Position numbers and translations under genes: made by a program
Part shown: positions 8,617 through 14,612 of the stretch, piece after piece
Layout of the letters: the number at the start of each line of letters is the position of its first letter
How positions within the stretch are numbered: the first letter of the stretch is position 1
Assembly: GCA_022843785.1 (NCBI GenBank)
Contig: JALHMZ010000025.1
Coordinates: 1 to 39,474 of the forward strand
Length of the DNA: 39,474 bases
Origin: Nitrospira sp.
Lineage (GTDB): Bacteria > Nitrospirota > Nitrospiria > Nitrospirales > Nitrospiraceae
Direction: 5' to 3'
Notes under the pieces: generated by a model
What the model saw: only the letters and a program-made list of their open reading frames with translations
Databases searched by the model: none
Told to the model about the DNA's origin: nothing

Positions 8617-8725
8617 CAGCGGGTCCGCACCATCGAGCAGCATCTCGGCCTCACCGTATAGCTCTCCTTGTAAGGTTTCTGCATCCGTGACCGCCACGCT
8701 TCTTTTACTTCGATTCAGCCTCAGA

Positions 8726-8785
8726 CTTCTGCGAATACCACCGATAGCCTTTTGGCTTGGTGAACTGGGCTTTCGGCGCACTGCT
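8726..8785. repeat. Direct repeat copy 1: 3' end of the methyltransferase gene
   Basis: Contains the core GCGAATACCACCGATAGCC shared with copies near 9731, 10802 and, as GTGAATACC..., the resident gene at 11683. Read on the minus strand it encodes SAPKAQFTKPKGYRWYSQK, then SEAESK and a stop. That is nearly the C-terminus of the 11675-13165 protein (GAPKAQFTEQKGYRWYSQK). It is thus a displaced, diverged 3' gene fragment, and marks the left edge of the MntA/HepT cassette. Confidence 0.85.
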
Positions 8786-8809
8786 GGCTTGAAGGGGTGG
8801 CCGCGTTTC

Positions 8810-8838
8810 TTGTCCTCCTTCCATAGGCGGTGTAAGAT
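8810..8838 (+). promoter_or_regulatory. Putative promoter of the mntA/hepT module
   Basis: TTGTCC (8810-8815) and TAAGAT (8833-8838) with a 17-base spacer, each four of six to consensus, end 42 bases before the mntA start. The site lies inside the cassette, just right of repeat copy 1, so the module would carry its own promoter. Confidence 0.4.
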
Positions 8839-8880
8839 GCACGCCAGGTTTTGTCAGGACACCTCAGTACGGTCTTTTGA

Positions 8881-9300
8881 ATGAAGCGCACGCGTTACAC
8901 AATTCAACCCGACGACCGCGAAGTCCTGGCCCGTCGCCTTACGGCTGAACTAGAGAAGGACTCGGCTGTTGCGTTCGCCTATCTCCATGGATCGCTGCTC
9001 GACTCCGAAACCGTCCACGATATCGATGTCGGTCTGTACGTTCGTGAGTCCGAGGCCGAAAGAGGGGCGGCCATTGCCTCAGAACTATCCGCTCGGCTCA
9101 CGGCTGCGGCGGGGGTGCCGGTGGATGCTTGTGTGCTGAATGGAGCGCCGCTGCCGTTTCTCTATCACGTTTTCCGTGGGCAGCTGCTTGTCTGCCGGGA
9201 TGAAGATCTCCTGACCACAATGCTTGAGGATGTTGCCCGCCGCTATCTCGATCTTGCGCCGATGCTTCGTCAAGGCACCAAGGATGCCTTTGCGGCATGA
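8881..9300 (+). CDS. mntA: MntA-type nucleotidyltransferase antitoxin
   Basis: A 139-residue minimal nucleotidyltransferase. The polymerase-beta-like motif HGSLLDSETVHDIDVG puts Gly37-Ser38 before the two metal-binding aspartates Asp47 and Asp49. In characterised MntA/HepT pairs this enzyme neutralises the HEPN toxin by adding AMP units to a tyrosine next to the toxin's active site. The gene overlaps the HEPN gene by four bases (ATGA at 9297), as expected for a co-translated pair. It lies between repeat copies 1 and 2. Assignment to antitoxin is by family. Activity is inferred from intact motif residues. Confidence 0.85.
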   Translation: MKRTRYTIQPDDREVLARRLTAELEKDSAVAFAYLHGSLLDSETVHDIDVGLYVRESEAERGAAIASELSARLTAAAGVPVDACVLNGAPLPFLYHVFRGQLLVCRDEDLLTTMLEDVARRYLDLAPMLRQGTKDAFAA

Positions 9301-9713
9301 GCCTCAATCCAGACCTTATTCGGGCACGTTGTGCGGAAATTGATGCGTCCCTGGCCCGTCTCGAAGAATTCCAGCGCTTCTCCCGTGAGCAATTTCTTTC
9401 CAATCAAGATGCTCTTGATGTGGCCTGTTATCGATTGCTGATCGCTATTGAGGCGGCATTGGCGCTGTGCTTTCATGTGTCGGCGAAACGATTGCATCAG
9501 GTTCCCGAGGAGTATGCTGGTTGTTTCAGTACGCTTGAGCGTGCCGGGCTCATTCCCGCGGAGTTGTCGAGCCGCTTGCAACAGATGGCGCGTTTCCGAA
9601 ACCTGCTGGTACATGTGTACTGGAAGATCGATTACGGCCAAGTGTACGACGTTATCACGACGCGTCTTGGCGATCTGCGAGTGTTCCGTGCCGCTATCGC
9701 CGGTTTGATCTAA
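9297..9713 (+). CDS. hepT: HepT-type HEPN ribonuclease toxin
   Basis: A 138-residue all-helical HEPN (DUF86-like) protein. The catalytic RNase motif Rx4HxY is intact as RNLLVHVY (Arg101, His106, Tyr108). Tyr108 corresponds to the residue AMPylated by MntA in studied systems. HepT toxins cleave RNA when released from the antitoxin and can act in phage defence or stress. It is translationally coupled to mntA. The stop at 9713 is only 12 bases before repeat copy 2, so the module fills the space between two repeats with little spare DNA. Confidence 0.88.
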   Translation: MSLNPDLIRARCAEIDASLARLEEFQRFSREQFLSNQDALDVACYRLLIAIEAALALCFHVSAKRLHQVPEEYAGCFSTLERAGLIPAELSSRLQQMARFRNLLVHVYWKIDYGQVYDVITTRLGDLRVFRAAIAGLI

Positions 9714-9722
9714 CGCGTTCTG

Positions 9723-9780
9723 CCCTATTTCTGCGAATACCACCGATAGCCTTTTGCTCGGTGCGCTGATCTTTCGGCTC
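9723..9780. repeat. Direct repeat copy 2: 3' end of the methyltransferase gene
   Basis: Shares 33 identical bases with copy 3 (starting CCCTATTTCTGCG) including the common core, and about 50 similar bases with the resident gene end. On the minus strand it carries the end of the KGYRWYSQK coding sequence followed by a TAG stop, but lacks one G relative to the resident gene, so it cannot be read as an intact C-terminus. It separates the MntA/HepT module from the next cassette. Confidence 0.85.
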
Positions 9781-9926
9781 ACTGCCTGCAACGTCGGTGC
9801 GAGAACCCTGTCGAAGTTGCCCCTGGGCGAGGAGTCTTGTACACTTCCTATCAGGCTGAGGAAAACTCCTTTGGACTTCTCAGGCCATCGCACATCTCGA
9901 TGGTTGAGATAACGCCAAACAGCCAT

Positions 9927-10052
9927 GCAGGATGCTCAAAATGGCCGTCCAGCGAGGCCGCAGCGAGCGAAGAAGCGAATCGTACTCTGTGCCGTACGTT
10001 GAGTTTCGGAGCGACGCGAGAACAAAGCTGGCGGACTTTTTCAGCATCCTGC
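9927..10052. mobile_element. 126-bp MITE-like element with perfect 10-bp terminal inverted repeats
   Basis: Begins GCAGGATGCT and ends AGCATCCTGC, a perfect 10-bp inverted repeat. The complementarity extends inward (CAAAATGGCCGTCCAGC against GCTGGCGGACTTTTTC) with a few mismatches. It carries no gene. I remember very similar sequences scattered in Nitrospira intergenic DNA, but cannot verify that here. It fills most of the 366-base gap 9714-10079. Between copy 2 (to 9780) and this element (9781-9926) I see nothing recognisable. Confidence 0.65.
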
Positions 10053-10079
10053 TACCGTGTGCCACTAGGAGTTCAGGCG

Positions 10080-10277
10080 ATGCCAAGACATTCCGGTCAA
10101 CCAGACGATGCGACGATTGCCGCCAATTTGCGTCGCGCCATCGAGTTGACAGAACTCGGATTACGTCTGCGTAGTGCTGTACTGCAACAGAATGAGCCTC
10201 AGGGCGATGCCATGGTAAAAGTCATGCACGAGATTCGCTGCGCAAAAGAGCAAGCATGGCAGAAGAATCACTCTTAG
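10080..10277 (+). CDS. Small helical partner (putative antitoxin) of the adjacent nucleotidyltransferase
   Basis: A 65-residue protein from ATG 10080, with AGGAG nine bases upstream. It is mostly one or two helices (IAANLRRAIELTELGLRLR, then a shorter one near KVMHEIRCAKEQAW). A longer frame extends upstream but runs through the MITE-like element and is not credible. It overlaps the nucleotidyltransferase start by 22 bases. Small proteins of this kind (NLRRAIEL...) commonly precede AbiEii/DUF6036-like nucleotidyltransferases, so a two-gene toxin-antitoxin-like unit is inferred. No experimental role is known to me. Confidence 0.6.
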   Translation: MPRHSGQPDDATIAANLRRAIELTELGLRLRSAVLQQNEPQGDAMVKVMHEIRCAKEQAWQKNHS

Positions 10278-10789
10278 CTCAGACACTCTCGACTCTCATC
10301 ACGAACTTCAATCGACGCGGTATTCAGTACGCGCTGGCCGGAGGTTGGGCGTACAGTGCGTTGGTTGAACCACGAGCCACGACCGATATCGATGTTCTTC
10401 TGTTGCTGGAACAGCCTTCCCGTGATCGGCTGCAGTCGTTACTCTCGTCTCTTTTTGATTCAATTATCGTCCATCCAGCCGCGATGGTCTTTCATGGCAT
10501 TTCGATTTGGCGGTGCGTGGGAATTCTCAAAAACCAGGAAGTTGTAATCGACATCCTGTTGGCTGATTCCGAGTACCTGCAGACAACCCTGTCGCGTCGT
10601 CGACAGATTCTGCTGGGCGATTTACCGGTATCGATTCTGACGTTGGAAGATTTGATTCTGCTCAAGACGCTGGCTGGTCGGCTCCAAGATCAGGCCGATC
10701 TTGAGAAAATCAGACTTCGTCAGGACGAACTTCATGTCGATTGGACGTATGTCGGGGAATGGAAAGCAAAGCTGGGTCTTGCCCATTAA
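10256..10789 (+). CDS. Nucleotidyltransferase-fold protein (AbiEii/DUF6036-like)
   Basis: A 177-residue protein with the nucleotidyltransferase core: LAGGWAYSAL, then EPRATTDIDVLLLLE carrying the two metal-binding aspartates, and a third acidic residue in VVIDILLADS. Related proteins are the NTase partners of type IV/VII-like toxin-antitoxin or abortive-infection systems and may modify tRNA or a partner protein. It is coupled to the small gene upstream by overlap, and its stop is seven bases from repeat copy 3. Whether the NTase is the toxin or the antitoxin cannot be read from the sequence. Confidence 0.75.
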   Translation: MAEESLLAQTLSTLITNFNRRGIQYALAGGWAYSALVEPRATTDIDVLLLLEQPSRDRLQSLLSSLFDSIIVHPAAMVFHGISIWRCVGILKNQEVVIDILLADSEYLQTTLSRRRQILLGDLPVSILTLEDLILLKTLAGRLQDQADLEKIRLRQDELHVDWTYVGEWKAKLGLAH

Positions 10790-10796
10790 CCTACCC

Positions 10797-10920
10797 TATT
10801 TCTGCGAATACCACCGATAGCCTTTTTGTTCCGTGATTATGGCGTTCAGCTCGCCGTCTGGCTTTTGACTAACAGTTTCTTGAAGTCGAGGAGTCCGAAC
10901 AAGCTAGGATGCGACCATTC
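10797..10920 (-). pseudogene. Direct repeat copy 3: ~120-bp remnant of a methyltransferase 3' end
   Basis: The longest displaced copy. Read on the minus strand it encodes WSHPSLFGLLDFKKLLVKS, a frameshift, then TEQKGYRWYSQK and TAG. This aligns with the resident protein's ADPAWFGLLDFKVLLLEK ... TEQKGYRWYSQK. It is clearly homologous but distinctly diverged, so it is the end of a related allele or paralogue, not a recent duplicate. It separates the nucleotidyltransferase cassette from the HigBA cassette. Confidence 0.85.
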
Positions 10921-10927
10921 ATAGCCG

Positions 10928-10957
10928 TTGCTCCTGTTATCAATAAACTTATATAAT
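10928..10957 (+). promoter_or_regulatory. Putative promoter of the higBA module
   Basis: TTGCTC (10928-10933), an 18-base spacer and a perfect TATAAT (10952-10957). The predicted transcription start lies at about the ATG at 10965, so the toxin message may be leaderless. The -10 box overlaps an alternative upstream ATG (10956), which argues for the 10965 start. Confidence 0.45.
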
Positions 10958-10964
10958 GCGTTCG

Positions 10965-11285
10965 ATGAAATCTCTGGAGTTCGTTGGGTCGAGTCGTGAC
11001 GATCTCAGGAGTTTTCCTGCGGAAGCCCGGCGGGCGGCTGGCTTCGAGTTGGGTTTCATTCAGCGAGGGCTTGACCCTTCTGACTGGAGACCTATGAGTG
11101 ATGTGGGCCCCGGCGTGCGGGAGATTCGCATCCATATCTTGGGAGAGTGGCGCGTGTTCTATGTAGCTCAATTCACCACGGCTGTGTATGTGCTGCATGC
11201 GTTCCAGAAGAAGACATGGAAGACCAGAAGAGAAGATATTGAGTTGGCGCGGAAACGGTATCGCCAGATTGGAGATCGAACATGA
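10965..11285 (+). CDS. higB: HigB/RelE-superfamily toxin (phage Gp49-like, DUF891)
   Basis: A 106-residue RelE-fold protein. The family start MKSLEFVGSSRDDLRSFP, the middle GVREIRIHILGEWRVFYVAQF and the end YVLHAFQKKTWKTRREDIE are typical of Gp49-like/DUF891 toxins, which as a class cleave mRNA at the ribosome. An in-frame ATG nine bases upstream (10956) is possible, but lies within the likely -10 box. It overlaps the antitoxin gene by four bases (ATGA at 11282). The toxin-first order is the HigBA arrangement. Toxicity is inferred from family. Confidence 0.88.
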   Translation: MKSLEFVGSSRDDLRSFPAEARRAAGFELGFIQRGLDPSDWRPMSDVGPGVREIRIHILGEWRVFYVAQFTTAVYVLHAFQKKTWKTRREDIELARKRYRQIGDRT

Positions 11286-11566
11286 AAAAGAACACGACGA
11301 AATCCAGCGGCAATGTGTTTGTCGATCTTGGGTTTGATCCGGCTGAAGCGGCTGTGCTCCAAATGCGCTCCAACGTGATGAGCGACCTTCGTCTCTATAT
11401 CGAGAAGCAGAAGCTGACTCAAGCCGAAGCGGCCAAGCGACTTGGGATCGCACAATCCCGCGTGTCCGATCTTGTTCGTGGGAAATGGGACAAGTTCAGT
11501 TTGGAAATGCTCATCACCCTTGAAGCGCGGCTTGGGCGAACCATTCGAGTCGAATTCGCCGCGTAA
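11282..11566 (+). CDS. higA: HigA-type XRE antitoxin
   Basis: A 94-residue protein with a Cro/C1-type helix-turn-helix in the second half (KLTQAEAAKRLGIAQ then SRVSDLVRGKWDKFS). An N-terminal segment (NVFVDLGFDPAEAAVLQMR) is typical of antitoxins paired with Gp49-like toxins. It probably binds and neutralises the toxin and represses its own promoter at 10928. It is the last gene of the island. 112 bases of spacer, including GCCTCACGCCTGACGCTTC-type repeats, separate it from the resident methyltransferase 3' end. Confidence 0.9.
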   Translation: MKKNTTKSSGNVFVDLGFDPAEAAVLQMRSNVMSDLRLYIEKQKLTQAEAAKRLGIAQSRVSDLVRGKWDKFSLEMLITLEARLGRTIRVEFAA

Positions 11567-11674
11567 TTCAGGTTACCCAATTGGGAGAGGCGGCGGGACA
11601 ACCAACATGTCTTTTACTGCGAGTATCAGAGAAATTGGCATCCGCGCCTCACGCCTGACGCTTCACGCCTCACG

Positions 11675-13165
11675 TCATTTTTGTGAATACCACCGATAGC
11701 CCTTTTGCTCGGTGAACTGGGCTTTCGGCGCGCCGCCCGGTTTTTCCAGTAACAACACTTTGAAGTCGAGGAGGCCGAACCAGGCGGGATCGGCCACGTC
11801 GTGGTAGTGCGTGCCTTGAAGTTTGGGGAGCATGTCGCCGAGGGTCTGTTTGAGTTCCGGTTCCGTGTAGGCGCGGATGATGAACGGCCTATCGATGGCC
11901 TGACAGAAGCGCTGAATCGTATAGGCTGCGCCGGTGCAGAGGACTTTTGTATCCGGTTTGAGTCCCAGAAATTGCGGGAGCGAGAGATACCGTTCCTGAA
12001 AGCCGAGCCAGCGCGCAACCTGCCGCAGATGGCTGTATTGCACTTCATATTCGGTATGGCCCGGTAGTTTCACCGGCGCAGGCCAGCCGTCGTCGATTCC
12101 GAACTCTGAGAGAAACGCATGTCCGCCCGGTTTCAGGACTCGCCAGAGTTCCGCTACAAAACGGATCGGCCCCAGGTTGAAGATGACTTCGTCGGGCAGG
12201 TCGGTCCCGATCGGGAGGCGCGCGCGCCTGATCCAATCGAGGGCTTCCTGGTGTTGCGCGGTTTCGCCACGGCCTGACGAGAGTTCCTGTTTCGTCAGCT
12301 TCACCGGTGTCATGTCGGCCATGTTTTCGTTGTCGATGACCAGATCGACGGAGTTATTTGCGAAGGGGAGCCATTCGCCATTGGCCTGTGTGCCGGCGAC
12401 ATTCCATCCTCCGGCCTTGGCACGGGAGACTTGCCGCTTCAAGAACGGACCGGTGATGTCGAGTGAGCAATAAGTCATGCCCTGTTTCTCGAATGGCAGA
12501 AGTTCTTTGCCTAACTCGCGTGCGACGTAGCCGAGGCCCCCGCCGATTTCCACGATCATGTGTGGTTTGGGATTGAACCAGCCCAGCTTGCGGAGTTGCC
12601 GCATCAGGAGCCGGCCGTAGGTCAGGCCGTTGAGCGCTTCGTTCGGCTCCCGGAACAGATGCGAGACCGTGGTCTCGATCACATCGAAATGGCCGTCGTC
12701 TTCGGCGGCCTGGCTCAACTCATGATGGTGGAAGTCTTCCAGATGTGCTTCGCCCTCGAATCCTTGTTGCCCGGACCAGCCCTCGCGGATTTGTTGCAGC
12801 AGAAGGTCCCATTTCCCTTTATGCCGATGGCCGCCCGGCGATTCGGTGCCGTAATAGCAGAGCGAGTAGTTCGGCGTCGCCCAGCGTTCCAGGTGCCAGT
12901 GCCCGGGCTGGCCGTCCGGTCCGCAGATCTTGCGCCCATATTGTTCAAGCAAGGCGCCCACGGTTGTGTGGCCGTTCATCGCGCGGAGCATGTCCAGGCC
13001 GGTCCTGTTCAGTCGTATCAGCGGAAGATTGTCATCAAGCGGGGCGAACCACCATTCGTCTTCGTGGTGCTGATAGGCGACGAGATCGGGGATGTGCCAG
13101 GCGAAGAGATTCAACGTCTCTCCGGTCAGATTCAGTGGCTCTTGGATAGCAGTGACAGGCTTCAT
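11675..13165 (-). CDS. PqqD-like domain fused to SAM-dependent methyltransferase
   Basis: A 496-residue protein from ATG 13165. The N-terminal region (about 35-90, with LIRLNRTGLDMLRAMNGHTT then VGALLEQYG) looks like a PqqD/RRE-type winged-helix module. The middle and C-terminal parts form a class I methyltransferase: MIVEIGGGLGYVARELG (SAM loop), CSLDITGPFL, and GEWLPFANNSVDLVIDNENM (motif II-III region), with LWRVLKPGGHAFLSEFG. The protein ends FTEQKGYRWYSQK at TGA 11675. The last 13-40 codons are the sequence that recurs three times in the island on its 3' side. The substrate is unknown. A peptide or cofactor substrate is suggested only by the PqqD-like part. Confidence 0.8.
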   Translation of the reverse strand: MKPVTAIQEPLNLTGETLNLFAWHIPDLVAYQHHEDEWWFAPLDDNLPLIRLNRTGLDMLRAMNGHTTVGALLEQYGRKICGPDGQPGHWHLERWATPNYSLCYYGTESPGGHRHKGKWDLLLQQIREGWSGQQGFEGEAHLEDFHHHELSQAAEDDGHFDVIETTVSHLFREPNEALNGLTYGRLLMRQLRKLGWFNPKPHMIVEIGGGLGYVARELGKELLPFEKQGMTYCSLDITGPFLKRQVSRAKAGGWNVAGTQANGEWLPFANNSVDLVIDNENMADMTPVKLTKQELSSGRGETAQHQEALDWIRRARLPIGTDLPDEVIFNLGPIRFVAELWRVLKPGGHAFLSEFGIDDGWPAPVKLPGHTEYEVQYSHLRQVARWLGFQERYLSLPQFLGLKPDTKVLCTGAAYTIQRFCQAIDRPFIIRAYTEPELKQTLGDMLPKLQGTHYHDVADPAWFGLLDFKVLLLEKPGGAPKAQFTEQKGYRWYSQK

Positions 13166-13232
13166 GACGAGTGGTTCTTCGTGTTGCGGACACGCAGCCT
13201 ACAGGAGGGGTCGATGGTCCTGCAAGGCAGTC

Positions 13233-13697
13233 TTACAACTGTGATGGGGCCGGAACAGCGTCGGTCACGATTAGGACGCCTCGCATGATGGGATGGATAC
13301 GGCAGTGATAAAGATAACGCCCGGCCGGCAGGCCGGGAATGGTAAATTGCGCGCCTGGAGGGACAGGCCCTGAGTCGAACAAGCAGGGATGGCCATCCTC
13401 CACACACCCGTTGTGGGTCACGGTGTGATGGGTTGGCGTCGGGTTATCCCAACGGATGGGGTGGCCGCTGGCCACCGTGGCGGTGACGGGAAGGTAATAG
13501 GGCGACCCGTCCTCCATGACGATCTGCGCAGAGAGGGACGTGCCCATAGCCGGCCAGCTTGAGCCGACTGCTACTACCACGGCGAAGACAATCGCTAATG
13601 TCCTATCCAAGACAGCACAGCTCCCATAGAACGCGGCTAGGGCATAAGAGCCGGGAAAGTGGCCGAGGATTCTCTGGCACTCGTCGACTTTCTCCAT
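13233..13697 (-). CDS. Plastocyanin-like cupredoxin (type 1 copper protein)
   Basis: A 154-residue protein with a membrane/signal segment TLAIVFAVVVAVGSSW and a single cupredoxin domain. Copper ligands are visible: a His in PTPTHHTVTHNG, and Cys, His and Met in YHCRIHPIMRG (Cys-x2-His-x2-Met). Two further cysteines (GCVEDGHPC) could form a disulfide. It is probably a periplasmic electron carrier. ATG 13697 gives about 30 residues before the hydrophobic segment, longer than a usual signal n-region, so a downstream TTG start near LDRTLAIVF is possible. Its redox partner is unknown. Confidence 0.8.
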   Translation of the reverse strand: MEKVDECQRILGHFPGSYALAAFYGSCAVLDRTLAIVFAVVVAVGSSWPAMGTSLSAQIVMEDGSPYYLPVTATVASGHPIRWDNPTPTHHTVTHNGCVEDGHPCLFDSGPVPPGAQFTIPGLPAGRYLYHCRIHPIMRGVLIVTDAVPAPSQL

Positions 13698-13900
13698 CTT
13701 ATTATCACGAGCACGGGTTTTTCCAATGGAAGATTTTCCGGTCGTGCCATAGGGAGAGGCCTGTTCAAATCTAGAACGATGAGGAGGGATGGCTTGAGAC
13801 GGGGTTCATCCATGAGATTGTTGCAAGAGCCTATTCGTTCATGCTAGATGGTGACGACAGCTCGCGTTCAAATCGGCCCGATGACAAGAGGAGGACTGGA

Positions 13901-14356
13901 ATGGCGAAGAAGAAGGCCGCAACCAAGAAATCGTCAGGAAAGAAAAAAGCTTCGGCATCATCCAAAAAGAAGGTGACGAATAAGAAGAAGGTGGCCAAGA
14001 AGCCGGTGAAGAAAGCCGCAGCCGCGAAGAAAACGCCTGCGAAGAAAACAGTCAAGAAGCCTGCGAAGAAAGTTGTGAAGAAAGCCGCTCCCAAGCCGAG
14101 TCGGCCCGCCGTATCCGCCCCCAAAGCTGTGGCCAAGGAAGAAGTAATGCCTCGCAAGGCCGCTGTTGCCGCTCCGGTTGAGCCGCGGGAAGCAGATCTC
14201 GATGAAGAGATAGTTGGTGAGGAATTGGAGCTGGAGAGCGATATCGAGGAAGATGTGCAGGAAGAGTTGGACCTCGATGAAGATGACGAGAGCGACGGAA
14301 TCATCGAAAAGTCAGAAGACCTTCTAGACGAGCACGACGATTATCGGAATAACTGA
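13901..14356 (+). CDS. Lysine-rich histone-H1-like protein with acidic tail
   Basis: A 151-residue protein from ATG 13901, behind a GAGGAG ribosome-binding site. Residues 1 to about 75 are almost only Lys, Ala, Pro, Ser and Thr with KKP/AKK repeats, as in bacterial histone H1-like DNA-binding proteins. Residues about 100-151 switch to an Asp/Glu-rich tail (EEIVGEELELESDIEED...). No folded domain is visible. The basic half probably binds DNA or RNA. The acidic half may self-inhibit or bind basic partners (inference). It is followed by a strong terminator-like hairpin. The 200 bases upstream (13698-13900) hold no other gene. Confidence 0.75.
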   Translation: MAKKKAATKKSSGKKKASASSKKKVTNKKKVAKKPVKKAAAAKKTPAKKTVKKPAKKVVKKAAPKPSRPAVSAPKAVAKEEVMPRKAAVAAPVEPREADLDEEIVGEELELESDIEEDVQEELDLDEDDESDGIIEKSEDLLDEHDDYRNN

Positions 14357-14375
14357 TTTTTCGGCTGTCAGCTGA

Positions 14376-14449
14376 ACAGTGCCGGAACGAAGTCGTCGCT
14401 TCCCAGGGTACTCAATGGGGGAAGGGGCCGTTCCGGCACTGTCTTTTTC
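14376..14449 (+). terminator. Terminator-like hairpin after the histone-H1-like gene
   Basis: ACAGTGCCGGAACG (14376-14389) and CGTTCCGGCACTGT (14429-14442) are perfectly complementary over 14 bases, and CTTTTTC follows directly. The 39-base loop is long for an intrinsic terminator, but stem plus T-run on the plus strand fit one. Confidence 0.7.
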
Positions 14450-14612
14450 AGAACCTGTCCGTCCTTGTCGTCCAATGGCGGCGTTCTGAATGCTGAGTGC
14501 GTCCCCCTTCTTTTCCTCCCCTCCCACATTGTCACGTCATTCATATTCGGTCGGTCTGGACTTGCCTTACCGGTAGGCCTCTCGTATAACGGCGCCCGTG
14601 GGTGAATATCCG

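Noticed and set aside
9781..9926. A further toxin-antitoxin gene between repeat copy 2 and the 126-bp element
   Set aside because: No frame there has a start, ribosome-binding site or protein-like content. It may be decayed sequence.
10869..11453. A 194-codon minus-strand frame across copy 3 and higBA
   Set aside because: It runs antisense through two well-supported toxin-antitoxin genes and is in a different frame from the methyltransferase remnant.
12560..13288. A 242-codon open frame on the plus strand
   Set aside because: It lies antisense to the PqqD-like/methyltransferase gene, has no recognisable domain and arises from high-GC codon bias.
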